Source: Meghimatium bilineatum (Eukaryota > Mollusca > Gastropoda > Stylommatophora > Philomycidae). Taken from it: a stretch of DNA of 64,000 bases. Made by a program: the position numbers and the translations under genes. The notes below the pieces were generated by a model that saw only the letters and a program-made list of their open reading frames with translations, did not search any database and was not told the origin of the DNA. Shown piece by piece: positions 22,543 through 34,550 of the stretch (the first letter of the stretch is position 1; every line of letters begins with the position of its first letter). The stretch is from the NCBI GenBank assembly GCA_034231615.1, contig CM067298.1:55270883-55334882 (forward strand), read 5' to 3'.

Positions 22543-22584
22543 GTGCGCAAAGTCCAGAGACTGACAATGAAGACACTGACAAGG
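22543..22584 (+). CDS. Microexon 6 (42 nt)
   Basis: The acceptor is TTTCTATTTTCAG and the donor is GTATGTATAT. Phase 1 reads GAQSPETDNEDTDK, homologous to exons 2 and 5 but divergent at both ends. Phase 2 has a stop. The module flanks upstream (TTTACAATATAAATGAGG) and downstream (CAAAATATTTATGACAATTTG) are conserved. Confidence 0.7.
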
Positions 22585-24559
22585 GTATGTATATTACTTC
22601 TTTGAAACATATGTGAAAATGAAAATTTAATACATATGTTTTTTAAAATGTCTCAAAATATAGAAACCTATATATTTTAAATATGCAAAATATTTATGAC
22701 AATTTGACATTCCAGCATAAAACAAGAATGTAACTTCGAAACTTGAAGTTAATACCAAAGAGAAATTGTAAAATTCTAAATCAGAACATAATTATTATTA
22801 AAATAAACAAAAGTACGTTTTATGGTGAAGTACTCTTCTTGCAAATTCGGTCGTTAGTCAGTTTAGTTATATGAGAGGTTTGACCATAAATATAGTAATG
22901 GACTATATATGGACTATAGTAATGGTATATATACTTTTAATACCATGATTTCTAAAGAAGATAATCGGAACGTAGTTCCAGAAAAGAATCCAGTAGAATA
23001 TATAACAGTTCCAGTTGTATGTTGATTTACCACTCTGTATGTTGCTATTTACGGTCTTTTCCAATTTTTACACTAATGTCACACTCTTGAAAATCGTCTA
23101 AGTGGACAATATAACTCAGGCAATTAAATACGAGTATATCAGATTGATATATTGATGTAGATTCTGATACTGTGGTCATGCTCAGTGGGTGTATCGGATT
23201 GTTCATACCCCTCTTGCTAGCTAAATAATGATGTTTCCTGTATGATTGTGCTGTTTGATAACATTAAAGAGAGATATTTTATCTAGCACTAGAAATAACT
23301 TTCCTTTTTCACATTATCTGACATTGAAGTAAGTGTGGATTGCAGCCTTATTAATCTCTTTGTAAAAAAATTTTTATTGTGATCTTTGACATTGTTACTT
23401 CAAGTTAAGGATTTTTGCCTTGAACATTGTTATTTCATGTTAAGGATTTTTGCTTTAGAAAGTTTACTTCTTTCAAGATATGGTTGAAGTCCAAAACAGA
23501 AGCAAACTACTTACAATACGAGACGGCCAGAGAACCAGCGAAACAAGCGATCAAAAGTGCCAAAGATAATTTATGGACTAAATACTGGGAAAGTCTAGTC
23601 CACATATGTGGAACAAATCCACGATAATTTTTTAAGAACTCGAATTCAATGAGAATAATAGATGAACTATATGACCCCACAATAATAATAAACACTAACG
23701 TGGGAAACCCAATCTTAAATAAAAATTAAAGAAATAATATATATAAGGCATACTTCCAAGAACTAAACAATCTGAATAAACATACACAATAATAGACCAA
23801 GAAACCCCTGAGCGAACAATACTCTATAAAGAAATAAAAAAAGCAATTAAAATAGTTTCAAAAATAAATCACCAGGAGTGTATGGAATACGAAACGAAGC
23901 AATTAAAGCTTGCAGAGATATAGGTGAGAAATGGCTGATCAGAATATGTTTAGTAGCATAGGAAGAAAATACATTCCCATATGACTTGTACAACTCAATT
24001 ATAATTCCAATATGGAAAAACAAAGTTAACAAAAGAGAATGTGAAACTTATCGTGATATCTTACCACTCAGCAACACTGAGAAAATATACGCAAAAATAC
24101 TAGTGCAAAGAACACATCATAGAACAACAACTAAGTCCAGCCCAGTTTGGTTTCAGAAGAGGAGACTATTTACACTTAGACAACTAAGCGAAAAAAGCTA
24201 TTGCATATGACAAAAAGGTAAACATAAAGCTATCTTTGTCGACCAAGAAAAAGCGTTAGACAGAATAAACAGACATACCATGGGAAACGCTGGAAATATA
24301 TGGAATCAGGTGACAACTACTACACAACATCAAAGGATTATACACAAAAAGTCAAAGCAACACGAGAACAACAAATACAGAATCAGAAAGAACCATTCAC
24401 AACAAAAACTGGAGTCTAACAGGAATGTGTGCTGTCGTCTATTTAATTCAATGTCTACATAGACAGAATTATAAGAGAACCACAAAAGGAGACATATAAC
24501 GAAACAACAGAAAATGAATATTCGCCGAAGACAGATGTGTCGGGCCTTTGGCACAAATA

Positions 24560-24680
24560 AACCACTGACATAACGCATTCTTATTCTCTCGAATACATCC
24601 TGCTGGAAATCTAGTAGGACCATGATCCTGCTACAAAGGAAATCCAGCGGGAATCCTGTTTCAGAATGAACACTGAAGAA
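24560..24680 (+). repeat. Dispersed repeat of about 120 bp, copy 1
   Basis: Segments CCTGCTGGAAATCTAG, ACCATGATCCTG and GTTTCAGAAT, ending CTGAAGAAG, match the reverse complement of 33941-34060. The beginning (TGACATAACGCATTC..CATCCTGCT) also resembles the conserved block upstream of the microexons. It sits inside the LINE and is likely a short retroposon. Confidence 0.6.
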
Positions 24681-25118
24681 GAACAACAACTTAACAACGA
24701 ACCCAATGAACAGCTTTTCGCTGACGATCAAAGCATCATATATGATGACGAATAAAAATGCAAACTCACATCAACTCACTATCAAGAGTATGCAATAAAT
24801 ATAACATTTGGATTAATACAAACAAGACAGAAACTATGAAAATAATGAAATCAACAAACCGTTTAAACATCCAAATAGAGAACACAGAAATAAAACAAGT
24901 CAAAGAGAATCAAGCACCTAGGAAGTATCGTCACAGAAAGCGGACGACTCAATAGAGAGATAGAAACAATATGTAAAAAGGTATATGCTTTGAACATTTG
25001 CTGTCACCTTTGCTATTGCACCACAAAACAACATGAGAGTAAAGAAACAAACGATTAAGAACATCTTTATACAAACACCATACTACCAATGCCAGATGTG
25101 ACGTCTATCTAACCATGA

Positions 25119-25160
25119 GAGAGGGCGATAGAGATAGAGAGAGAGAGAGAGAGGGAGAGA
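25119..25160. repeat. GA-rich simple repeat
   Basis: A (GA)n tract with a few interruptions, inside the LINE 3' region. Confidence 0.85.
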
Positions 25161-25429
25161 TCGAAACTTGCGAAATGAAATGTCTAATGAAGACTAATGG
25201 AGTCATCATTAACAAAATGCGCAGTGAAAATATCATAAAAATGATAGCTATAACAGCATGCATCGAATATATAGAGAAACAACATATGAAATGGTTTGAG
25301 AATCTTATTATGATTAACGGTCAACCTCCCATAAGAGCTTATAACAAGATGGAATAGGGATATAGAGCCAAGGTAAGACCTAGGAAAATATGGATAGACA
25401 AAATCAAAACTAACCTGAACAAACATGAG

Positions 25430-27240
25430 TGCACATCAACCAGAGCAACACAACAGGCTCTGAAACGCAAACTGCATCTTATTAACGAACGCCTACTTTC
25501 AACAGTTTGAGCGCGATGACACCTGCAGGTCGTTCTTAACATCCTCCGCACCAATATTTACAGATTACAAGATAATGACATGTTTATTGTCACACTTTTC
25601 AGATTTTATTTCAAACAAGCTTCGGTTCTGGTTTTTAACCCGTGTCTCCTTGCTTTTTTAAGGATTAATTAATCTAAATATTATATCAATAAGTAATTTG
25701 AATATTCAGTTTTAAGGGATATGATTAGGATTAAAGTTAGTTATGTCATAACTAACTAATGCCCCTAACATTAATAAATTTATATTTAAATTAATAAATA
25801 ATAAACATAAACTGAGAAACGTAGCCAAGAGAAATAATCAAATAGGAGGACACGGGTTCCAAACCAGAACTCAAACTTTTAATGAACAATCGTGTTCCGA
25901 AATGTCTTAATGCATACAATCTATGGGAGTGATTCTCAACTGTCGGAACTGGGTTCGGTAACTGACTTCGGCAATATATCTACCAGTCCGTGAGAGTTTC
26001 TCCTCGAATTGTAAAGTTATATAGGAGTATACATAATTTGTTACAGCCAGACCCTAGTTTTATAAAATAAATCTAGAAAAGGATGAGAATCGCTGTTCTC
26101 TGCCATGTATTTTGTCAACTATACTTCGTATTAAAAAATATGAAGACTAATATTCTGTTACATTGATAGTTATGTAGCCATTTAAATAACATCAAATCGA
26201 GTATTCATTCATTTATATTGATCATAGTGTATATACCTCATAACAAAAACAGAGAGAATAAATTGTATTTATTAAGATGCACATCTCTTTGAATAGTTAC
26301 CACAAAATAGCTCAAATTGAGTAGATGATAACAGTCACTTTAGTTGGATTTCTTAAAATGCCCACTGTTACATTCTACAGAGCAGCACGCAGTCTCCTAA
26401 GGGTATTAATCAGAGCAGCTGTATAAATGTGTGGCCCCAAATATGATCTTATAAAGTAGTTATGAGTCGATTATGCTCTCTAAACATACTTATAGTTACC
26501 GTATCTCATTGTAAACATTTATAGATTATAAAGTTTCCATAACTTATTTCCCAGAATGATCAAAGAAATACGTCCATCATGAAATATTTGAAAATCTATA
26601 GGATTTTGTATCACAAATTTGATAGAAACATTTAGAATGATACTAAAAGCACTCATAACAATATTAATACTAAATCACAAAGTCTGTGTTTTCTGGGACT
26701 GAAAGGTCGGCAATAAATCACGACACTGTCACTTGTCATGCATGTAATAAGTGACGACTGATGACTTTTTGGGGGTGCTGTTGATTATCTCATTCCATAA
26801 AGAGTCAAAATGACCAGAAGCCATACTGAACACAGATGTGTCATGCGGAAAGTCACAGATATCGCAGTTAAGTTGTAAGCCATGACATAAACATTCGGTT
26901 TTCTGGACTACATCCTTATACTCTACAACAGTTTTAGAAAGAAGAAAGAGGAAGTGGAGTGAACCACAAAAACTTAATCAGATTGGAAAACAAAGAATAT
27001 AGAAAAATACAGCAGGAACAATGCATATTCTAACAAGAGGAATAGAATTACATATTGAATTTTTGACGCATACATTTTGTGCAGTACAACTGTTTATATT
27101 CATTGAATCAATATAGCAAGTAGATCTAAATCCAGCTAGGTAACGTGTTCTGTTTATGTTCATAAATTATATATTGTGCATGAAGAAGAAAGACGCATCT
27201 ATAGCTAAGCGAACATACATTTACATTTTTCCAATGTTCA
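25430..27240. other. Intron without recognised gene
   Basis: AT-rich DNA with many stops in all frames. From about 26690 onward it matches 28730-29250, the 5' flank shared by exons 7 and 8. No other feature is supported. Confidence 0.5.
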
Positions 27241-27241
27241 G

Positions 27242-27283
27242 ATTCACTAGCACGTTTGGATGGACTTTGGAACCATTTGAGAG
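27242..27283 (+). CDS. Microexon 7 (42 nt)
   Basis: The acceptor is TTTTTCCAATGTTCAG and the donor is GTATGTTTTA. Phase 1 reads DSLARLDGLWNHLR. Phase 0 is closed by TAG. Phase 2 is open but would break continuity with the other exons. The peptide is leucine-rich and could form an amphipathic helix, unlike the acidic peptides of the other exons. Flanks of about 500 bp on each side are homologous to those of exon 8. Confidence 0.6.
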
Positions 27284-27639
27284 GTATGTTTTAGTTCTTT
27301 AGATTAGAATTAATAATATTCTTTAGAATAGAAATACTAATAAATAATGACCATCTTGCAGACGATGATTAAGTACAAATGTAAGGTAGTTGAGCAGTAT
27401 CTCATAAATTAACCTTCTTTTGGGAGCGAGTCACAGCCACAGAACATTTGCGTTTCCGTCTCTCTTTTTCTTTTGTGCGGTCATCTTTGTTATACTATTT
27501 TCTCTATACTACCCAACCGCCACACCTAGAGTTTATTTCGTGGAATTTCGATCATCCAACATCTCTTCCTATTTATAGTCTAGTGGAACTTCACAGAGCG
27601 AACACGGAATCGAATATATATGAGCAGTTTTGCCGATGT

Positions 27640-27810
27640 ATTTGGCACGCCTCTGTGCATTTTATAATATTTGCACAGACCTCTGATCATGTCTTTTGGA
27701 AATGTCCTCAGTATGAACAACTGAGAAAAACATACTGACCCAATAGCTCAACATTGCAACTAAAGATTTATTAAATAAAAGAACGTCAGACAATTGTAGT
27801 GTTCACCCAG
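27640..27810 (+). pseudogene. LINE 3' tail fragment (RNase H type)
   Basis: The plus strand reads TSDHVFWKCPQYEQLRKTY and then, past a stop, STLQLKIY. It parallels the tail at 20310-20512. It is short and without upstream domains. Confidence 0.6.
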
Positions 27811-27869
27811 AAGACTTTTCTGGTGGTATAGACATCTAGTGAACAGAAAAAAAATACATTAAAAAAAAT

Positions 27870-28400
27870 TCATCAGGTGCCATGCAGGGGTCATGGCTTT
27901 CCACAGGTCTCTATCTCCAGTATTATGTATCAGAGTCGTTTTTGTTTCCTGCCGTGCCAGGTTGTCAAACTGTCTAATATGTTCTCACGTTGTCGCTCTC
28001 TGTCTCTGTTGCCTTCAATTTTGCCCGTTGTGACTATGTTCTCCAAACCTGCTTGTCTCATGAAGTGGTAAAAAAAAGATTGCCATTTTCTTATATTAGT
28101 GATTAAGGTCCGTTTCGCATTTGACTCTTTGCCTCAGAATATGGCCAAAATATGAAGATTGTCCTTTCTTATATTATTAATTTAGCTCCGTCTCGCAATT
28201 AACTCTTTCAACACCTCAACATTAGTTTTCCTGGAAGTCCATGACATTCTTCGGTAGAACCACATCTGTATTGCCTCTATTTTCCACTTTCTGTCTGTTT
28301 ATTGTCCAAGATTCGCATCCATATGTTAGTATATGAGTTATATAGCACTGCAGAACTCTCTTCCTGACCTCTAATGACAAGATTATAAAAGGTTATTTTT
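27870..28400 (-). pseudogene. LINE 3' fragment, minus strand
   Basis: Read from 28400 leftward, the minus strand contains decayed pieces including NKQTES, an AIQMWFYR block near 28260, RAKL.....RERTIFIFWPYSEA-like text, and a terminal WR....SHDPCMAPD. This is the C-terminal tail of jockey-type LINE reverse transcriptases, with several stops. The 3' end lies near 27880, next to A-rich DNA. Confidence 0.65.
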
Positions 28401-29256
28401 TTATTTAACGCTATTTAATATTTCTCATATTACTTTTCTATATATGTAGCCCTCCAGCGGGCTCCTAGGCTTCAGCTTAAATAGCTTTAGCGGACTTTGG
28501 TACAAGAGTTATCAGAACTCATGCTCTGAGAAGGTGATACATACAACTAGTCCAGCAGACGATGCCAGTCTGTTCCTGTTCAGTCCGTAGCTACACAATT
28601 CAGCACTTATTGACAACACCGCATGCTCGCTGGTTCTTATCTCAACGGGAATACCTTATCAGAAAAATAACCACATTTAGAATGATACTAGAAGCCCAGA
28701 TAACAATATGTAATACTACGTGAACCATAAGGCATGTATATTTTCTGAGACTCAAAGGTCAACAAATACTAGCAACATTGTCACTTTCCATGTATGCAAT
28801 AAGTGACTACTGGCGACTGATCATCATTTACAGGTTATCCCATTCCATAAAGAGTCAAAATGGTCAGAACCTATGTTGATCACGGATGTATCAGGCGGAA
28901 AGTCACATATATTGCAGCTATGTTGTACATAATGACACAAACATTTCCTGTAATACATCCTGCTAATCTACAAGAGTTTGAGAGTGAAGAAAAATGCGAA
29001 ATACGAGTGAACCACAAAACATACTCAGATTGGAAAAATAAATAATAAAATACACAAATAAAGCAGGAGTGATGCATGTTCTGACAGGAGGAATGTAATT
29101 ACATATTGAATTTGTGACACACACGATAGTGTATCAATATAGCAAGTAGATCCGGCCAGTTTCTATGTTATGTTTATGTTAATAAAGTATATATTGTTGC
29201 ATGATATAAGATATATTTACAGCTAAACTAACCTACATGTACATTTATTCCAACAG

Positions 29257-29307
29257 GTTTACTAAGACAATTGAAGACCATATTGAGAGAATTGAAAAAT
29301 TTCAGAA
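29257..29307 (+). CDS. Microexon 8 (51 nt)
   Basis: The acceptor is TTTATTCCAACAG and the donor is GTATGTTATT. Phase 1 reads GLLRQLKTILRELKNFR, a basic amphipathic leucine repeat. Phase 0 is closed at once by TAA. Phase 2 is also open (FTKTIEDHIERIEKFQK), a plausible helix too, but only phase 1 is open in all exons. The exon ends in A rather than the usual G, so the junction codon becomes AAT or AAA with exon 9. Confidence 0.6.
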
Positions 29308-29309
29308 GT

Positions 29310-30898
29310 ATGTTATTTTTTGTTCATTAGATTAGAAATAAGAATATTTTATGAGGTCGTCCATCTTGCAGACGGCCATTAAGTAAACAAAGCAAGCTAG
29401 TTGAGTAGTATATCTCATGAATTAACTTCCTTTGCTAGCAAGTGACAGCAGTAGAACATTTGCGTTTCCGTCTTTAATTTTGTTGTTCTCCGTCTTATCA
29501 TATTTTTCTAGATCAATGGCCTCGCCCATGTTCGCAGAGTTTGTTACTATGCGTTAGGATCATCCATGATCGCTTCCTAAATATTAGGGTCGATAGAGAA
29601 ATCTTTAATTTAGATTTGAATATATCATTGTACCACAGAAGAAGTCTACCACGAACCTGTTATTCTTTAGAGACTTTCACCAATTTGTACCTATATGGGA
29701 ATGCGGCGCCCTCTTAAACTCTGAGAATATGTCCCATACATTGTAGTCTAAGTTTTTTTTCATTGTAGATTTGAACTGAGCACAATATAACACGTTAAAA
29801 TTAATAGAATAAAAGTGCAGACATAATTATGAGACATTGTCATCAAAACCGTTAAACATTTTTATCAAGATAAAATATAGATGTGTTGACGTCATTATGT
29901 GTAAAAGTGATGCCATGATATTTGAGCTCCTGGAGTAAGAATGATACATTTTAAATAAAATAAGTGTAAACTATAGAATTTCCAAGCACGCCAGAAACTT
30001 AAAGAGAAACACACATTCTCGCAGAAGAAATTCAAAATAAGACAGAAAAAAATGTAATGACATAAGAAGAAAAGAATCACAGAAATGAGAAAAGTTGACC
30101 ATTCAAAATAAAACTACCACTGTTTCGTTAGAGCAGTACGAGTGATTATGTTCCTTACCAGGACATAACAAAAATACTAAGCAGTCATTTACGTAGACTG
30201 AATTCATTACGTTTGTGCTCTTGAGGACACTCAATACAGACAGCTGGAACGTATCCTGCAAGACTGCATTACACTAACAAGGGACAGCAGCAGAACATTT
30301 ACGAATGAAGAAGAATGCGAAATACGAGTTATTTATACGCATTACACTAAATAGATTGGACTGAGTAAACACTGATCAACACATTGTAAAAGATAACAGT
30401 ATTGGGGCATTGCGAAACTTTAATGCCCCTATATTCAAAAACAAATACTAAGACATGAACACCAAAACTGTACTATATAAAATGATCATTATAACATGAC
30501 TACGCTACGAATGCTAAACGTGGACACTAACAACAAAAGGATAATTGTTGCAACAAAAATGTTTGAGTGATTGAAAAATCAAGAAATGTTGCTTATCAAC
30601 TGAGATTGTGAGAAGATCTTTGCTTTAAACCGCGTATTATATTTATCAATAGTAGTGGTGACAATTAAAGCAATATATATTTGGTAGTCCAGACATCTGC
30701 ATATACACTGAAGACCACTACATAGCAAACTTTATGTAAACATATTTAAAAGACCTAAAGATATAGAAAGAGATTGATTGTTTCTTGCAGTAGACAATAA
30801 TGTTCTGAATCTTTTATGTTTTTCATTATTCTCAATTAAATACACATTTTCTTCTCATTTTTATTCAATAAAGTACCCGACACATATACATTGAAAAC

Positions 30899-30966
<68 letters not shown>

Positions 30967-31040
30967 CCAGATGTGTACAATATGTCACATTAGTAGTTTT
31001 GCATTTATATTAAAATAGACCATAATTAAGCCAATTACTC
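29310..31040. other. Intron without recognised gene
   Basis: Homologous to the exon 7 downstream flank up to about 29480, then AT-rich sequence without domains. A fragment at 30285-30330 resembles pieces of the exon 8 upstream and downstream flanks (GACAGCAGCAGAACATTT and AATGCGAAATACGAG). Confidence 0.4.
30900..30962. repeat. (TA)n microsatellite
   Basis: Uninterrupted TA run of about 62 bp, about 90 bp upstream of exon 9. Confidence 0.95.
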
Positions 31041-31049
31041 TATTATTAG

Positions 31050-31094
31050 ATACTTTAGAAGTCACACAGACATGCCAAGAACCAAATGGGAACG
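31050..31094 (+). CDS. Microexon 9 (45 nt, or 36 nt with the second acceptor)
   Basis: The donor is GTATGTCATG. Two acceptor AGs, at 31048-31049 (TATTATTAG) and 31057-31058 (TACTTTAG), lie 9 nt apart, giving exons of 45 or 36 nt. Both are in frame. Phase 1 reads (N)TLEVTQTCQEPNGN for the long form or (K)VTQTCQEPNGN for the short form. Phase 0 of the long form is closed by TAG. The VTQ motif echoes exon 2. It carries the only cysteine of the series. The polypyrimidine tract is weak, so confidence is lower. Confidence 0.55.
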
Positions 31095-31315
31095 GTATGT
31101 CATGTAACAGTTTAGTTAGACACAAAAGATAGTGCAGCTGTCAACAAAAGTGACATTATATATTTTTACATATTGGAGTTGAAAAAATGGTTGAAAGAGT
31201 GTAGAGAATTACTTTGACTATACTCGGGAATATTTAAATGTTCTCGTCCTCTATGAACGAAGTCACACGCCTCCTGACAATAGCAGAAATCATAGAATGG
31301 CATTACTTCGCATCA

Positions 31316-32136
31316 ATGGATATCCGATGACCACTACACCATGCCTAGAGTATAATATTTGATGACCGTCACATCATGCCTAGAATATAATATCTGATGA
31401 CCGCTGCATCATGCCTAGAAGATTATATCTGATGACCGCTACATCATGCCTAGAAGATGATATCTGATGACTGCTACATCATGCCTAGAAGATGATTTCT
31501 GATGACCGCTACATCATGCCTAGAAGATGATTTCTGATGACCGCTACATCATTCCTAGAAGATGATTTCTGATGACCGCTACATCATGCCTAGAAGATGA
31601 TTTCTGATGACTGCTACATCATGCCTAGAAGATGATTTCTGATGACCGCTACATCATGCCTAGAAGATGATTTCTGATGACTGCTACATCATACCTAGAA
31701 GATGATTTCTAATGACCTCTACGTCATGCCTAGAAGATGATATCTGATGACAGCTACATCATGCCTAGAAGATGATATCTGATGACAGCTACATCATGCC
31801 TAGAAGATGATTTCTAATGACCGCTTCATCATGCCTAGAAGATGATTTCTAATGACCGCTACATCATGCCTAGAAGATGATTTCTAATGACCTCTACGTC
31901 ATGCCTAGAAGATGATATCTGATGACAGCTACATCATGCCTAGAAGATGATATCTGATGACAGCTACATCATGTCTAGAAGATGATTTCTAATGACCGCT
32001 ACATCATGCCTAGAAGATGATATCTGATGACAGCTACATGATGCCTAGAAGATGATATCTGATGACCGCTACATGATGCCTAGAAGATGATATCTGATGA
32101 CCGCTACATGATGCCTAGAAGATGATATCTGATGAC
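31316..32136. repeat. 35-bp minisatellite, about 23 copies
   Basis: The unit is built from ATGATTTCTGATGACCGCTA followed by CATCATGCCTAGAAG, 35 bp in all. Variants have ATATC or TTTC, CTGATGA or CTAATGA, and CCGCT, CAGCT or CCTCT. The unit is not a multiple of three and has stops, so it is non-coding. Each copy can form a small hairpin (TGATG / CATCA). It lies in the intron between exons 9 and 10. Confidence 0.95.
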
Positions 32137-33940
32137 GATGAGAATATACAGTTTTACTGAAGTCTGTAATTCATTCAGTTTTTAACGGTAAACACGTGCT
32201 ATCAAGAATAATGTTTAAGAATGATCAAACAAAACTGTTGGAAACATTGACAGTGAAAATAAACATTTGAAAGTGATTAGTTTTTACCAGCTATTTCAAA
32301 AGATGCAAATTTCAGAAGGATGTAGACAAAATTGTAACCAGGTCTGTGGCGCAAACTCCGATTCACCATATAGCGTTTGTCAACACATTTTCCGACTTCG
32401 ACCGATCTATTCCATTAGAAAAAAAGCAATGCTTTGGGATGAATATGGATACGTCGATCTCTACCAGGAACTCATAAACTGTTTACACAATCACTTGGCG
32501 ATCTCTGGTAGGCTACACAAGTAGAATGGTAATGGTAACACACGTACTTGATGAAGAAGTACACTGAAAGGTTATTCACAGATACTGTATGCATCAACAA
32601 TACCAGTTTGCTGGCTCATCCCATTTAATTACACTTTTCTCTAGTTGCTTCCTAGTGGATGGAACAATTGTATTCCGTTATGCTGGTGCAAGTGACGCAG
32701 ACAGGAAACAAATGATTGTATCTGCCAGGGATGTAAATAGGTATGCATTGCTCTGATGCGTGCAACCCCATGGTTAGCAGGTAGCCAAGGTCTTAAAATG
32801 CCTCCTCGTGGTACATCCTGGAAAGAAATTGTTTTGAAGCTCGTCAAAGTTATTTGGCTAACGATTTATGGGTCGTATCCGAATCAAGACTTTGTTAGAT
32901 CCATCAGAGACAAGGAGATACATGTGATATATTGCAAAACATGTCGTCCTAAAAGCCGTCATTGTAATCTTGGATTTTGGATGCCAGGTAGTTGTTTATC
33001 GTCTTCACGAGCTTATCTTCAAGATTAAAGGTAGTGCTTCTAATTTTACTGTTTTATCTAACAATTAAAAATAAAGACATGGACAGACTTCAAGGAATGT
33101 GCATGAAAAGATTTTTCCTCACTTCTCCGCATCGTTGAAGATAAAAATCGATGGAGGACTCTATACTGAAGCATCTAATGTGGTACCCCTACGACACTTA
33201 CAGGTTGCAGGTTTTATAGATAGAATAGTTTGATTTAACTTAGCTCTGCTTTGTGGTTTAAGATATTTATCATTATCATACCCTGCCATGTTCAAATTTG
33301 TTTTTTTTGTCTCCTAGTGTCAAAAAGAATTTTTTTAAGAGTGTTAAATCCTTTGTCTATTGTATATGTATAGGGCTAAGTCATATTTCTCTTTCGTCTG
33401 ATACGCATAGTCTCTTCGCCTCTAAAAGTGAGTCTATCTCACAAACGTCTGCTGGTGGTAATCGTATAGCTCTAGAAATTAGTCTTTTAACGTCTCTGTG
33501 CAAATATTTGAGAAGTTGTATGATACATTGAATCACAGTGGTTTGAAGTAGAAGATTATAATCCCAATCGATTTCACATACCCGAGATATAATTGATGGA
33601 TGATTTACTTGTCTTTCCCCTAGTTTTAACTAACCATAATCTTTTATATGTTTATATGGTTTTCATCTACGATTTTTAATATCGTCTGTAATTCAGCTAT
33701 CTTGTTACACATCCACAGAAACAGTAGGATTATTCTATATTAATATTTTCCCACTCACTATGCGGTTGTTTGGTTCGATCTTCATGCTGTTTTTAGTTCG
33801 AGAGAAAATGATGTAATCACAAATATTTTGAGATTCTACAGTTTACAATAAATTGAGAATATGAGATGAGCTCTATTAATTATTACTTTTGCCTGGATAC
33901 ATGATATGATAAGATTATATATATATATATATATTCTTCT

Positions 33941-34056
33941 TCAGCGCTAATTCTGAAACTCCTGTTATAATTCTCTCATACAGGACTATGGTCTTCTTAG
34001 ATTTCCAGCAGTATGTAGTCTTGAAAATATAAATGAGCTGTGTCAATATTTTATGG

Positions 34057-34060
<4 letters not shown>
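33941..34060 (-). repeat. Dispersed repeat of about 120 bp, copy 2
   Basis: The reverse complement shares CTGCTGGAAATCTA, AGTCCTG, GTTTCAGAAT and CTGAAGAAG with 24560-24680. Confidence 0.6.
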
Positions 34061-34062
<2 letters not shown>

Positions 34063-34130
<68 letters not shown>

Positions 34131-34164
34131 TATATATATATATATATATATATATAGTATATAT
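34063..34164. repeat. (TA)n microsatellite, interrupted
   Basis: A long AT run with ACTATA and AGTATA interruptions. Another short one lies at 33917-33934. Confidence 0.95.
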
Positions 34165-34517
34165 ATTCAGCTATGCAAACTAAATAAGATAATTGCAAGT
34201 TAAGACTATCTAAAGACTGATACATATGGCAGTAGGCAAAAACCTAATGTTACATAAACTTCTTAAACTTAAATAAAGATACATGACGAGATTGACGTTT
34301 ATTTCAGTAGATAATAATAATGACTCATATCATATATCGCATTATCCGTGAATGTATGCATATATGTTTTCAACCATGTTCTATATAATAGTAACCTGAA
34401 TTTATAAATGAACCGTATTCTAATATAATACATATAAATTAGTCGTATCTACATGCCAAATAAATCGAAATGAGTTAATATAGAATTAACCTAGCATTAA
34501 TAATTTTTCTGTTTTAG

Positions 34518-34550
34518 AATCACTGGCAACATCAGCTTCAGAAGGTGGAG
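34518..34550 (+). CDS. Microexon 10 (33 nt), divergent founder of the array
   Basis: The acceptor is ATTTTTCTGTTTTAG and the donor is GTATGTTATG. Phase 1 reads ESLATSASEGG, aligning with DSYATYAPDGE of the array (shared S..AT..A...G). It differs from the array exon at 10 of 33 bases, while the 44 bp of intron just upstream differ at about 4. All three phases are open, so phase 1 rests on continuity with the neighbours. Confidence 0.7.

Larger units (their letters stand above)
23480..25430 (+). pseudogene. Near full-length but decayed LINE reverse transcriptase
   Basis: Plus-strand segments in order are: AKQAIKSAKDNLWTKYWES (linker), CETYRDILPLSNTEKIYAK, QQLSPAQFGFRRGD at about 24120-24172 (the LSxxQxGFRxG motif), VDQEKALDRINR near 24240, QLFADDQSIIYDDE at about 24713-24755 (the FADD catalytic box), NKTETMKIMKS, and C-terminal HMKWFENLIMINGQPP with RPRKIWIDKIKTNLNK. 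These are the standard blocks of a non-LTR reverse transcriptase. Several frameshifts and stops inactivate it, and a dispersed repeat interrupts it at 24560-24680. It is distinct from the minus-strand LINE family in the modules. Confidence 0.85.
32140..34500. other. Intron, mostly unassigned
   Basis: The frames at 32267-32524 and 32756-33028 are open for 85-90 codons but show no recognised domain, conserved start context or splice support. They are probably chance or old repeat debris. 33200-34500 is AT-rich. From about 34440 the sequence joins the array-type exon flank. Confidence 0.4.

Noticed and set aside
27242..29307. Exons 7 and 8 read in phase 2 (FTKTIEDHIERIEKFQK type)
   Set aside because: It is attractive as a peptide, but phase 2 is closed in exons 1-6 and in the array exons, and all exons are frame-neutral, so phase 1 is the only common frame.
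31316..32136. CTGATGA in each minisatellite unit as a hammerhead ribozyme core
   Set aside because: The required GAAA partner and flanking stems are absent; units have AGAAGATG instead.
32267..33028. Open frames of 85 and 90 codons as possible genes
   Set aside because: No domain, no plausible splice partners and no repeat or family recognised; kept only as unassigned intron.
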